Counted from the first letter of the stretch, positions 1 to 7,129 are shown. The stretch is 7,626 nt of DNA from Candidatus Zymogenus sp. (GCA_030613285.1 JAUWME010000094.1:1-7626); one strand, 5' to 3'. Notes: a model not told the origin generated them from the sequence alone. Numbers and translations are program-made.

Positions 1-1285
1 CCAACGACACCGCCAACGCCAACCCACCATGCTTTAGAGGTCCCATCAACAGAATGCACAAAGCAATATTTAGCGCAATTGAGACCGCCCCAATCTTTAC
101 CGGAGTTGCTGTATCCTTGGACGCATAAAATGCATTTGCCATGACCCGAACTCCGCTTACTGCCGGAATACCCACCGCAAAAAAAAGAAGCGCCTCCGCT
201 GTCAAAATTACCGATGAAAAGTCGAACTCCCCTCTGAAAAAGAGAACGCTTATTATCGGAACCCGAAGCGCAATCAGCCCCACCGCCGCCGGTATGGTGA
301 TAAAAAGCGTCATCGATAAAGAATCGGTAAACGTCTTCTTTAGATCATCGATCCTCCCCTCCGCCACCATCTTCGCCATGCTGGGAAGAACGGCCGTACC
401 AATCGCCACGGCAAATATCCCCAGGGGAAACTGGGCAAGCCTGTCGGCGTAATACAGGTACGATACGCTACCCGGCTCCAAGAGAGACGCCAAAAGTCTA
501 ATAGTCACAACGTTCAATTGATATATCGAAGCCCCAAAAATTGCCGGAAGCATCAGCTTCAAAATCGATTTCACCGCAGGATGATTGAAGTTAAAACTTG
601 GTCTGAAAGTAATCCCCCTTTTAAAAAGTGGGCTAATCTGCAACAAGACCTGTAACACACCGCCAATTATCACACCCCATGCCAGCCCAACGATGGGCGT
701 TTTCATTAAAGGGCTTATAAGAAACATCGATGCAATCATCGAGATGTTAAGAAATATCGGGGCAGACGCCGGCGCAAGAAAATGCCTCATGCTGTTTAAG
801 ACACCCATGGCAAGAGCCGTTATGGAGATAAAGAAGATGTACGGAAACATTACTCTCGTTAAACTTATCGTAAGTTCCCACTTTTGGATATCCCCCCGAA
901 ACCCCGGCGCAAAGATGGCTACTATTTGCGGAGAAAATATTATTCCCAAAAGGACAATGAAAAACAAGACGATACTCAAAATCGTCATGGTAATCCTTGC
1001 CACCTCAAAAGCCTCTTCTTTGCCATCGTTTATCAAGTAATCTGTAAACACCGGGACAAACGAAACGGTCATCGTCCCCTCAGCAAAGAGCCTCCTGAGA
1101 AGATTCGGGATGGTAAATGCCACAAAGAATGCATCAGCGCCACTTCCGGTCCCAAAAAAGAACGCCATTGCCATATCCCGTACAAACCCAAGGATTCGAC
1201 TCCCAAAAGTTGCGATACCCACAACACCCGCAGCCTTTACAATTCGAGAATTCTCTCTTTCGCTGTTTTCAATACTCTTTTCCAA
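1..1285 (-). CDS. murJ: Lipid II flippase MurJ (MviN), 3' end outside window
   Basis: MurJ is an inner-membrane MOP-superfamily flippase that moves lipid-linked peptidoglycan precursor across the membrane. 428 residues are visible; the family is usually about 500-530, so roughly the last 80-100 are beyond the left edge. Recognition rests on the N-terminal segment with FGSRILGFVRD (residues 27-37), DAFFVAF and NLLRRLFAEG (51-70), then the family hallmark YLYYADRLAQFPLGIFAVAI (276-295) and LFFRGEFD (348-355). Arginines 30, 36 and 64/65 lie in the expected cavity-lining segments. Many hydrophobic stretches fit a multi-pass protein. The start is inferred: an in-frame TAG lies just upstream, the only plausible initiator is TTG at 1285, and AGGA sits a few bases before it. 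The gene diverges from rpsT. Product is very secure, the TTG start less so. Confidence 0.95.
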   Translation of the reverse strand, partial: MEKSIENSERENSRIVKAAGVVGIATFGSRILGFVRDMAMAFFFGTGSGADAFFVAFTIPNLLRRLFAEGTMTVSFVPVFTDYLINDGKEEAFEVARITMTILSIVLFFIVLLGIIFSPQIVAIFAPGFRGDIQKWELTISLTRVMFPYIFFISITALAMGVLNSMRHFLAPASAPIFLNISMIASMFLISPLMKTPIVGLAWGVIIGGVLQVLLQISPLFKRGITFRPSFNFNHPAVKSILKLMLPAIFGASIYQLNVVTIRLLASLLEPGSVSYLYYADRLAQFPLGIFAVAIGTAVLPSMAKMVAEGRIDDLKKTFTDSLSMTLFITIPAAVGLIALRVPIISVLFFRGEFDFSSVILTAEALLFFAVGIPAVSGVRVMANAFYASKDTATPVKIGAVSIALNIALCILLMGPLKHGGLALAVSL

Positions 1286-1351
1286 TTGTTCCTATTTCTC
1301 TTTTTTCTTCTATTTTACAATTTTCTTACCAATTTTTCCTACATTTTTTTC

Positions 1352-1380
1352 TTGACATCTCACCCTCCACAATATATTAT
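1352..1380 (+). promoter_or_regulatory. Sigma-70 promoter of rpsT
   Basis: TTGACA (1352-1357), a 17-base spacer and TATTAT (1375-1380) make a near-consensus promoter. The T-rich stretch directly upstream (about 1330-1351) could act as an UP element, which suits a ribosomal protein gene. The predicted start is near 1387, giving a leader of about 40 bases before the rpsT start. Confidence 0.8.
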
Positions 1381-1400
1381 GGAAAGTTGTTGTTAATCAA
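1371..1400 (-). promoter_or_regulatory. Possible murJ promoter overlapping the rpsT promoter
   Basis: Read on the minus strand, TTGATT (1400-1395), an 18-base spacer and TATATT (1376-1371) form a plausible sigma-70 promoter. Its -10 shares bases with the -10 of the rpsT promoter. Transcripts would have an A-rich leader of about 80 bases before the murJ TTG. The match is only fair, so this is a candidate. Confidence 0.35.
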
Positions 1401-1413
1401 ATAAAAAAACAAT

Positions 1414-1419
1414 GGAGGT
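1414..1419 (+). promoter_or_regulatory. Strong Shine-Dalgarno that fixes the rpsT TTG start
   Basis: GGAGGT lies 8 bases before TTG at 1428. The following codons read A-N-H-K-S-A, the canonical S20 N-terminus, so this site decides in favour of a UUG initiator. Confidence 0.9.
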
Positions 1420-1427
1420 AAAAGAGC

Positions 1428-1703
1428 TTGGCAAATCACAAATCCGCATTCAAAAGGATTCGTCAGAACGAAAAACGTCGACTCAGAAACAAGCACGTAA
1501 AAAGCACCATGAAAGGATGCATTAAAAATTTCCTAAAATCGATCGATGACAATAATCCCGAAACAGCAAAAGAAAATCTGCACACCGCTATAGTCTCCAT
1601 CGATTCCGCTGCCTCAAAAGGGATTATCCACAAAAATAACGCATCAAGGAAAATCTCCCGCCTTCAAAAGAAATTCAACACCCTCGAAAGCTCCCCCAAC
1701 TAA
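1428..1703 (+). CDS. rpsT: 30S ribosomal protein S20
   Basis: S20 is a primary 16S rRNA-binding protein of the small subunit, needed for 30S assembly. The 91-residue lysine- and arginine-rich product opens with MANHKSAFKRIRQNEKRRLR, the S20 signature, and carries the later family pattern around AASKGIIHKNNASRKISRLQ (residues 61-80). Length is typical, perhaps a few residues long because of the tail LESSPN. Initiation is at TTG behind GGAGGT. E. coli rpsT also starts with UUG, where the weak initiator takes part in autogenous control; a similar role here is inference only. It is transcribed away from murJ and towards holA. No classic hairpin-plus-T-run terminator follows; the repeat-rich gap downstream may serve instead. 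Confidence 0.98.
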   Translation: MANHKSAFKRIRQNEKRRLRNKHVKSTMKGCIKNFLKSIDDNNPETAKENLHTAIVSIDSAASKGIIHKNNASRKISRLQKKFNTLESSPN

Positions 1704-1798
1704 GGGTTGTCACCTATCGGGTTGGTCGCATACGGGGTTGGTCGTATGCGGGGTTGGTCGCATACGGGGCAGTCGTAAGTTGGAGCTGCCGTATGCGG
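1704..1798. repeat. Alternating-dyad G-rich tandem repeat after rpsT
   Basis: Units of 15-16 bases follow the pattern GGGGTTGGTCGYATRC: a degenerate first unit (1704-1718), then 1719-1733, 1734-1749 and 1750-1765. The last six bases alternate GCATAC, GTATGC, GCATAC, and a further GTATGC lies at about 1791-1796, so neighbouring units can pair. CGCATAC (1727-1733) pairs with GTATGCG (1744-1750), which could instead pair with CGCATAC (1759-1765). GGCAG (1768-1772) and CTGCC (1786-1790) add a short stem. It begins directly after the rpsT stop. It could act as 3' structure or terminator, or be an intergenic repeat; function is unknown. Confidence 0.75.
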
Positions 1799-1884
1799 GG
1801 GTTAGTTGCAAGTCCGGTCTCTCTATTTTAGTATCGTCCATATTCTAAACTTGTTTTCAGGCTATTCAAATTATTAGTCGGGTC

Positions 1885-1900
1885 GGCTCATCCTTGAGCC
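1885..1900. other. Short perfect hairpin in the rpsT-holA gap
   Basis: GGCTCA (1885-1890), loop TCCT, TGAGCC (1895-1900) form a 6-base-pair stem. No T-run follows on either strand, so a standard intrinsic terminator is not supported, although it lies between convergent genes. Confidence 0.35.
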
Positions 1901-1903
1901 TAT

Positions 1904-1922
1904 CCTCAAAAGCTCCCCCAAC
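1904..1922 (+). repeat. Near-copy of the rpsT 3' end
   Basis: These 19 bases match 1682-1700, the last codons of rpsT before its stop, at 18 of 19 positions (one A/G difference). The copy lies about 220 bases downstream in non-coding sequence. It suggests a local duplication or a shared short repeat. Confidence 0.6.
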
Positions 1923-1949
1923 AAAAAACTACCGCAAATGGGATTGCCG

Positions 1950-1963
1950 TATATTGTGGAGGG
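1950..1963 (-). repeat. Inverted copy of part of the rpsT/murJ promoter
   Basis: TATATTGTGGAGGG here is the exact reverse complement of 1363-1376, which covers part of the rpsT promoter spacer and the proposed murJ -10. No good -35 is present, so it does not look like a working promoter. The rest of 1801-2119 shows no gene, only short palindromes such as ACTTGTCAAGT (2029-2039). Confidence 0.45.
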
Positions 1964-2119
1964 CGATTTCTGGGTCAGCTACTAACTAATTCTTTCCTTG
2001 TCTCTTACCTCGAAGTTCCGAATAGACCACTTGTCAAGTTTGCCACCTGTCGTGGGGGGGTGTTGGATTCGTCATATATCGGTGGGGAGTCTTACATCGA
2101 TAATCAGACAATTGAGATT

Positions 2120-3178
2120 TCACCTTCGGCGCATTACAGCCGTTATATCAATCACCATCTTATCCATCACCATCTTATCTTTCAAAGAACTGCTCTTCAA
2201 CAATGTGTCCAATTCAGAGAGTTTCTTTAATATCTCTCGAAAAGATTTGTGGGAGATCCTCTTTGTCTGGTTTGTGTACTTTCCCAAGGCAAAAGAGGGT
2301 ATTTTCAATTTTTTTGCCTCGCTTTGGATGTCCCCTCTCCCATCTACCGCTAACTTTAATCCCCAAAGCCTGACAAAATGATAACGAATAATTCCCAGAA
2401 GTTCAAAAGCGCTTACCCCACTCACAAGCATTTTGTTAATCATCCTAATCGCCCCCCCGGCATCTCCCACAGATAGAGCATCCGACATCTCAAAGACAGA
2501 ATTTACCTTGATATTCGGAATCATATCTTCTACATCATTAATTGTCAGCTGTTGTTCATCGCCAAGGTAAATCAGTAGTTTTTCAACCACTGCCTCAACG
2601 GCTGAAGAATCATCCCCTAAAAATTCGATTATTGTATTGAGGACTTCGGGGTCCACCTTCTTATTTTCATCGCGAAACCTCTTGGCAACCGATTGTTTTA
2701 TGTCACCCTCTCTCATCTTATTAAAGACGGCAATGGCCGTTGACTCCAACAATCCCTTGAGCTTTCCCGGTGGCGGTTTTTGGGGAGACTTTCTGCCTCG
2801 ATCGGCAACGCCCCTGGCCGTGATAACAAGAACCGTAGAATCTGCGGGGTTTTGGGAATAAGCATTGAGCCTTTCAACATCATCTTCCGTTAGCTTCTCG
2901 GAGTTTCTAATAACCACCATTTTTTTTGCGCCGCCAACTGCCAACATGGGGAGCGTCATGGCACTGTTGATAACCTCCATTATAGAATCATCACCACCGT
3001 AAAAGGTACTGTGTAAAAGCCCCCCTCCCCCATCATCACCGAGAACAGCATCAACAATTTTCCCTTCATACTCTCTGGTCAGAGACTCATTCTCTCCATA
3101 AAAAAAATATACGGGATAGAATTTCCCGCCTTTAATATCTTTATCTATTTCTTTCGGATTGTTGTAAATCTTTTTCAT
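2120..3178 (-). CDS. holA: DNA polymerase III delta subunit (HolA)
   Basis: HolA is the clamp-loader subunit that contacts and opens the beta sliding clamp. The 352-residue length fits the family (about 340). The N-terminal domain begins with YPVYFFYGENESLTRE (21-36), the degenerate non-ATP-binding equivalent of the P-loop region, then MTLPMLAVGGAKKMVVIRNSEKL (74-96). The middle has the AAA+-like lid pattern EFLGDDSSAVEAVVEKLLIYLG (185-206), and the C-terminal collar region follows NSVFEMSDALSVGDAGGAIRMI (226-247). Start is ATG at 3178, with a weak AGG about 10 bases upstream. A 15-base tandem duplication near the 3' end gives DKMVM-DKMVI (334-343). It lies downstream of leuS on the same strand, 231 bases away, and converges on rpsT. 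No clear terminator follows. Overall identity is strong although HolA sequences are divergent. Confidence 0.93.
   Translation of the reverse strand: MKKIYNNPKEIDKDIKGGKFYPVYFFYGENESLTREYEGKIVDAVLGDDGGGGLLHSTFYGGDDSIMEVINSAMTLPMLAVGGAKKMVVIRNSEKLTEDDVERLNAYSQNPADSTVLVITARGVADRGRKSPQKPPPGKLKGLLESTAIAVFNKMREGDIKQSVAKRFRDENKKVDPEVLNTIIEFLGDDSSAVEAVVEKLLIYLGDEQQLTINDVEDMIPNIKVNSVFEMSDALSVGDAGGAIRMINKMLVSGVSAFELLGIIRYHFVRLWGLKLAVDGRGDIQSEAKKLKIPSFALGKYTNQTKRISHKSFREILKKLSELDTLLKSSSLKDKMVMDKMVIDITAVMRRR
2151..2180 (-). repeat. 15-base tandem duplication inside holA
   Basis: 2151-2165 and 2166-2180 match at 14 of 15 bases and keep the reading frame. Together they encode five repeated residues (DKMVM, DKMVI) in the last helix of HolA. 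Confidence 0.8.
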
Positions 3179-3193
3179 TAGGTAATTGCCTGC

Positions 3194-3280
3194 TCACTTT
3201 CCAAGAAGGACATAACATTTTATCGCCAGTGTCAGCTCATCCGCAAATATTTCAAACATCGAATCTTTATTAACATCCAT
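3194..3280 (-). CDS. Small unrecognised ORF between leuS and holA
   Basis: The frame reads MDVNKDSMFEIFADELTLAI and continues to 28 residues, stopping at TGA 15 bases before the holA ATG. I do not recognise it. The mixed acidic and hydrophobic composition looks protein-like rather than random. The same frame stays open upstream to an ATG at 3349 (51 residues), but that part is encoded by the 36-base repeat and is unlikely to be real. No good Shine-Dalgarno precedes the 3280 start. It could be the remnant 3' end of a lost gene (some relatives carry lptE at this position, from memory), a small coupled protein, or chance. Confidence 0.25.
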   Translation of the reverse strand: MDVNKDSMFEIFADELTLAIKCYVLLGK

Positions 3281-3290
3281 AACAGCACCC

Positions 3291-3379
3291 CAACATTCCA
3301 GCAACCTATAACATACCGGCAACCCCAACATTCCAACAACCTTCAACATTCCAACAACCTATAACATACCGGCAACCCC
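3291..3379. repeat. 36-base direct repeat with a partial middle copy
   Basis: Copies at 3291-3326 and 3344-3379 differ at one base (35 of 36). Between them, 3326-3343 repeats the first half (CAACATTCCAACAACC). On the plus strand each full copy begins CAACATTCCA and ends ACCGGCAACCCC; on the minus strand it begins GGGGTTGCCGGTATG. It fills most of the gap just downstream of leuS, starting 30 bases past its stop. Function is unknown; it lacks the regular spacer layout of a CRISPR. Confidence 0.85.
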
Positions 3380-3409
3380 TCTATTTATTATCTTTTTTTC
3401 AGTTGCTGT

Positions 3410-5959
3410 TCACTTACCTACAACAATATTTACAAGTTTTTTTGGAACTACAATCACCTTTTTTATTTCAACATCGTCGGTGTATTTTTTAACCTTCTCA
3501 TCCAGCAGGGCCATTTCCTTCGCCTTTTCGTCAGAAATCCCCGCATCTACAACAAGCCTACTCCTCACCTTTCCGTTCACTTGAAGAACAAGGGTAATCT
3601 CATCTTCGGTGGCAAACTCTTCGTTATATTCGGGCCACGAAACGTTGACAATGCTTGGGGCGCGCCCCACCGCCTCCCAAAGTTCCTCTGTGATGTGCGG
3701 GACAGCAGGGGCCAAAAGGATGATAGCCGTCTCGGCAGATTCTTTGAATACGAGAGAATCGGAATCATTTATCTTCCCATTGCTATTGATATTGTCTCCC
3801 GATTTTGGGCTGGATGACTTTGAAAGAAAATAATACATTTCATTTACCAATTCCATCACCGAAGATATAGCGGTGTTAAAATGAAACCTGCTGTCAATAT
3901 CTTCTGTTACCTTTTTTATTGTCTGGTGCATCTTCCTTCTGAGCTTCTTTGCCTCATCCGATATTTCAGTTTCATCCACAGATACCGACTTTGCCCTTTC
4001 AATGATATCCAGATTTTCCATGACCACCCGCCAAAGCCTTCCCAAAAACCTAAAGGAGCCTTCCACGCCTTGGTCATTCCATTCAAGCTCCTTTTCCGGC
4101 GGGGAGGCAAAAAGGACAAAGAGCCTTGTCGTATCGGCACCGTATTTCTTTATCAAGTTTGCCGGGTCAACCACGTTCCCCTTCGATTTGCTCATCTTGG
4201 CGCCGTCTTTAATTACCATCCCCTGGGTCAAAAGGCGAGTGAATGGTTCTTTGTATTTTATCAGGCCGAACCTCTCCATGACACGGGAGTAAAATCTCGA
4301 ATATAGGAGGTGCAAAATTGCGTGCTCGATTCCACCGATGTATTGATCTACCGGAAGCCAATAGTCCACCCTCTTTTTGTCAACCATCCCCTTGTCAAAA
4401 CCGGGAGATGAAAATCTTGCGTAGTACCAAGATGATTCTACAAAAGTGTCCATCGTGTCTGTCTCCCGCTTGGCATCTCCTCCACAGCTGGGGCACTCCA
4501 CATTAAGAAAAGTCTCATCATCCATCAACGGCGATCTCCCTCCCGCCTTAAACTCCACTTCGGTGGGTAGAACAACGGGAAGGTCTTCCTCAGGAACGGG
4601 AACGACGCCGCAATTGTCGCAGTGGATCATCGGTATTGGGGTACCCCAATATCGCTGTCGGGAAATCCCCCAATCGCGAAGTCGGTAATTTACCGTTTTG
4701 GTTCCAAGCCCCATCTTCTCCAGATCGGCAACAATACCATCCATAGCCAAGCGATTCTTTGTGCCATTAAACTTATCGGAGTTCATCAAAATCCCATCTT
4801 CGACGTACGCCTCTTCCATCTCATCGACGGTTAACTTCACATCAGGGGGGGTAATCACAACGACGATGGGAAGATCGTATTTTTTTGCAAACTCGAAGTC
4901 TCTTTGATCGTGAGCAGGAACCGCCATCACCGCCCCGGTGCCATATTCCATCAACGCAAAGTTTGCGGCGTAAATGGGCATTTTTGTCCCGGTGAATGGG
5001 TTTTTGCAATACGCCCCGACAAACACACCCTCCTTTTCGTAATCATCCGACGAACGCTTGGTCTTATCAATGACAAGCATCTTTTCTACAAAATTGCTGA
5101 CACTCTCCTCCTCAGGCGTTCCCTGAGAGAGGGCCGTCGTCAGAGGGTGCTCCGGCGCTAATACCATAAATGTAGCACCAAAGACCGTGTCCTGCCTTGT
5201 AGTAAATACACTTATATTGTCGTAATTGGCAACTTTCTTCTCCAATGGAAATATTATCTCGGCGCCATAGCTTTTGCCAATCCAGTTTCTCTGCATTGTC
5301 AAGACACGTTCCGGCCAATCGTCGGCCATCTTGTCAAGCCCACTTAGCAGATCATCGGCAAATTCGGTGATTTTAAAGAACCAACCGTTTGTCTCTTTTT
5401 GCTTAACCTCCTTGTCGCACCGCCAGCAATTTCCGGCAATCACCTGTTCATTTGCAAGGACGGTTTGGCACGTATCGCACCAGTTGACAAATGACTTCTT
5501 CTGATAGGCAAGACCCTCCTCAAACATTTTCACAAACAACCACTGCTCCCAACGGTAATATTCCGGATCGCAGGTGGCAAGCTCTCTATCCCAGTCGTAT
5601 GAAAAACCCATCTCTTTCAGCTGCTTTTTCATGTAGTCGATATTCTCGTAAGTGAACTTTGCTGGATGGATATTTCTTTGTATAGCGGCATTTTCTGCAG
5701 GCATCCCAAAGGCGTCCCAACCCATGGGATGCATGACGTTTAGTCCCTTCATCATCTTGTAGCGAGCCACAAGGTCGGTGATGGTGTAGTTTCTGACGTG
5801 TCCCATGTGTATATTGCCTGAGGGATATGGAAACATCTCAAGGATATAATACTTTTCCTTCGTCTCGTCCCTTTTTACTTTAAAGACCCCATTCTCTTCC
5901 CAATATTTTTGCCAACGAGTTTCAATCTCGATGGGGGAATATTTTTTTGGTTCTACCAT
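3410..5959 (-). CDS. leuS: Leucyl-tRNA synthetase
   Basis: This class Ia cytoplasmic enzyme charges tRNA-Leu with leucine. From the ATG at 5959 it is 849 residues, typical of bacterial LeuS. In order: the HIGH-type motif HMGH (51-54); an insertion with paired cysteines CDTC and CWRC (161-181), likely zinc-binding; the CP1 editing domain with [12 protein letters not shown] (from about 253) and [15 protein letters not shown] (340-354); a second cysteine set CDNC and CPSC (447-492); KMSKS (588-592); the anticodon-binding helices; and the C-terminal domain with [10 protein letters not shown] (792-801). A Ser/Asn-rich segment at about 713-735 looks like a lineage-specific loop. A TTG at 5986 would add nine residues, but family members start close to the YSPIEIE segment, so ATG is preferred. 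AAGGAG at 5976-5981 is 16 bases before that ATG, which is unusually far. Confidence 0.98.
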   Translation of the reverse strand: MVEPKKYSPIEIETRWQKYWEENGVFKVKRDETKEKYYILEMFPYPSGNIHMGHVRNYTITDLVARYKMMKGLNVMHPMGWDAFGMPAENAAIQRNIHPAKFTYENIDYMKKQLKEMGFSYDWDRELATCDPEYYRWEQWLFVKMFEEGLAYQKKSFVNWCDTCQTVLANEQVIAGNCWRCDKEVKQKETNGWFFKITEFADDLLSGLDKMADDWPERVLTMQRNWIGKSYGAEIIFPLEKKVANYDNISVFTTRQDTVFGATFMVLAPEHPLTTALSQGTPEEESVSNFVEKMLVIDKTKRSSDDYEKEGVFVGAYCKNPFTGTKMPIYAANFALMEYGTGAVMAVPAHDQRDFEFAKKYDLPIVVVITPPDVKLTVDEMEEAYVEDGILMNSDKFNGTKNRLAMDGIVADLEKMGLGTKTVNYRLRDWGISRQRYWGTPIPMIHCDNCGVVPVPEEDLPVVLPTEVEFKAGGRSPLMDDETFLNVECPSCGGDAKRETDTMDTFVESSWYYARFSSPGFDKGMVDKKRVDYWLPVDQYIGGIEHAILHLLYSRFYSRVMERFGLIKYKEPFTRLLTQGMVIKDGAKMSKSKGNVVDPANLIKKYGADTTRLFVLFASPPEKELEWNDQGVEGSFRFLGRLWRVVMENLDIIERAKSVSVDETEISDEAKKLRRKMHQTIKKVTEDIDSRFHFNTAISSVMELVNEMYYFLSKSSSPKSGDNINSNGKINDSDSLVFKESAETAIILLAPAVPHITEELWEAVGRAPSIVNVSWPEYNEEFATEDEITLVLQVNGKVRSRLVVDAGISDEKAKEMALLDEKVKKYTDDVEIKKVIVVPKKLVNIVVGK

Positions 5960-6010
5960 ACGGATTTTCTCAAAGCTCCTTTTCAATATTTCAAAATCGA
6001 TTTAAGATCA

Positions 6011-6041
6011 ATAGTTAGTTTCGACTGAATATAGTCAGTTT
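6011..6041. repeat. Paired 11-base direct repeat in the leuS leader
   Basis: ATAGTTAGTTT (6011-6021) and ATAGTCAGTTT (6031-6041) match at 10 of 11 bases with starts 20 bases apart, about two helical turns. They lie between the leuS start and its candidate promoter. On the minus strand ACTGA and TCAGT here also form a 5-base-pair hairpin. They could be an operator pair; no T-box elements were seen. Confidence 0.4.
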
Positions 6042-6063
6042 CTCTTTGTCTATTAAAAGATTT

Positions 6064-6092
6064 TATTTATCATATCTTCACACTTTTTGCAA
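6064..6092 (-). promoter_or_regulatory. Candidate leuS promoter
   Basis: On the minus strand TTGCAA (6092-6087), 17 bases, then TAAATA (6069-6064). An overlapping TATGAT (6074-6069) is a better -10 but lacks a good -35. Start would fall near 6057, giving a leader of about 100 bases. The sequence is AT-rich, so chance matches are likely. Confidence 0.3.
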
Positions 6093-6181
6093 GAATATTG
6101 TATCCTTATTAGTATACTCTGTGGAAAAAGATTTTTTGCTTGACAGAGTTTTGTTAAAATTCAACCAATCCCATAAAGATA

Positions 6182-6213
6182 AAGACCGAGGATTGAAATC
6201 AATCTTCGGTCTT
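6182..6213 (-). terminator. Hairpin terminator after the BKACE gene
   Basis: AAGACCGAGGATTG (6182-6195) and CAATCTTCGGTCTT (6200-6213) form a 14-position stem with one imperfect pair and a 4-base loop. On the minus strand it lies 52 bases past the BKACE stop and is followed by TATCTTTA, moderately T-rich. The imperfect pair is G-U in plus-strand RNA and A-C in minus-strand RNA, so it may be bidirectional, but no plus-strand gene precedes it. Confidence 0.6.
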
Positions 6214-6265
6214 ATCTAATCAATAGAAATCCTAAGTTTTTAGAATACAGTTTCTTCTTGGTTTT

Positions 6266-7129
6266 TTACTTCTTCTTTAGGCTCAATATTTTTCTTGCTT
6301 CATCAGGTGTAGCAACCTCCCTGCCGGCAAGTTTTGCAACCTCAACACACCACTCCACCTGCTCCCAACTACCCTTGGCAAGCTCACCATCAGGCATCTT
6401 GGTATTATCCTCCAGCCCAACCCTCATGTGACCGCCGTTGACAACAGACGTCATATTAGCCTTAAACTGGTTAGGGCCAACCCCACAGACGCTGTACGTT
6501 GAATTTTCCGGTAGCCTCTCCTGAATTGCCGCAAACATTCCCGGCTCATACGGAACGCCACCGGCAACACCAAAGACCATCTGAAAATGCATCGGCTCTT
6601 CAAAGATTCCCTGTTTTCTGATAAGGAGCACATTGAAAAGCCCGCCCATATCATACACCTCAAACTCCGGCTTCACCCCGTTCTCTTTCATCTTGCCATT
6701 AAACTCAATCATCATGGCAAATGTGTTCTCAAAAACTATCTCCATAGGAACCTCTCCGGTCTTCCAGTTTGCGATGCCAAAGTTCATGGAGTTTGTATTG
6801 AGACTTGCCATCTCCGGCTTAAAAACTTCAATGGGACGAATCCTCTGCTCTTGGCTGACCCAAGGGCCGATGGCAGAGCTCATGTTGAGTATTATCTCTG
6901 GACATTTATCCCTGATGGCGTCAATGGTGGTTTTTATCTTGTCAATCTCGTGTGTTGGAGCGCCGTGCTCCGGGTCCCTCACGTGGATGTGGACAATTGA
7001 ACCGCCGGAGTTGTATACTTTTAGTACCTCGTCAGCAAACTCCTCCGGTGTGTACGGCACATTCGGGTTCTGCTCTTTTCTGGTTGCGGCGCCTGTCAGT
7101 GCCGCCGTAATGATAACCTTATCGCTCAT
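6266..7129 (-). CDS. BKACE-family (DUF849) beta-keto acid cleavage enzyme, kce-like
   Basis: Members are zinc-dependent TIM-barrel enzymes that react a beta-keto acid with acetyl-CoA to give acetoacetate and a new acyl-CoA. The founding member, Kce, acts on 3-keto-5-aminohexanoate in lysine fermentation. The 287 residues cover a full family-length protein. It starts with IITAALTGAATRKEQNPNVP (6-25), carries HIHVRDP (47-53) whose two histidines are the usual zinc ligands, and NGGHMRVGLEDN (231-242) whose glutamate 240 fits the third ligand. Start is ATG at 7129 with GAGGAG at 7142-7137, 7 bases away. It has its own strong promoter with a palindrome at the predicted start site, and a terminator downstream, so it looks like a single-gene regulated unit. 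No kdd or kal partners are in view, so the substrate cannot be assigned and the symbol kce is withheld. Confidence 0.93.
   Translation of the reverse strand: MSDKVIITAALTGAATRKEQNPNVPYTPEEFADEVLKVYNSGGSIVHIHVRDPEHGAPTHEIDKIKTTIDAIRDKCPEIILNMSSAIGPWVSQEQRIRPIEVFKPEMASLNTNSMNFGIANWKTGEVPMEIVFENTFAMMIEFNGKMKENGVKPEFEVYDMGGLFNVLLIRKQGIFEEPMHFQMVFGVAGGVPYEPGMFAAIQERLPENSTYSVCGVGPNQFKANMTSVVNGGHMRVGLEDNTKMPDGELAKGSWEQVEWCVEVAKLAGREVATPDEARKILSLKKK

Noticed and set aside
1704..1778. Open frame continuing 24 codons past the rpsT stop, suggesting readthrough
   Set aside because: It is made of the tandem repeat, and S20 is already full length at the first TAA.
1704..1802. G-quadruplex from the G runs after rpsT
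   Set aside because: Runs of four G are separated by about 12 bases, too long for a convincing quadruplex; the hairpin reading explains more.
1998..2381. Plus-strand open frame over the holA 3' end
   Set aside because: Antisense to a well-supported gene, with no protein-like features or ribosome site. The same applies to other frames over murJ, holA, leuS and the BKACE gene.
3291..3379. CRISPR array
   Set aside because: Only two full copies with a partial copy between them, no unique spacers of constant length and no cas genes.
5957..5986. TTG at 5986 as the leuS start
   Set aside because: No Shine-Dalgarno precedes it and the nine extra residues do not fit the usual LeuS N-terminus; ATG at 5959 is preferred, although its AAGGAG is far.
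6140..6145. Plus-strand TTGACA as a promoter
   Set aside because: No -10 at suitable spacing and no plus-strand gene follows.
5960..6180. T-box or other leucine riboswitch before leuS
   Set aside because: No T-box consensus, specifier stem or terminator/antiterminator pair could be seen.
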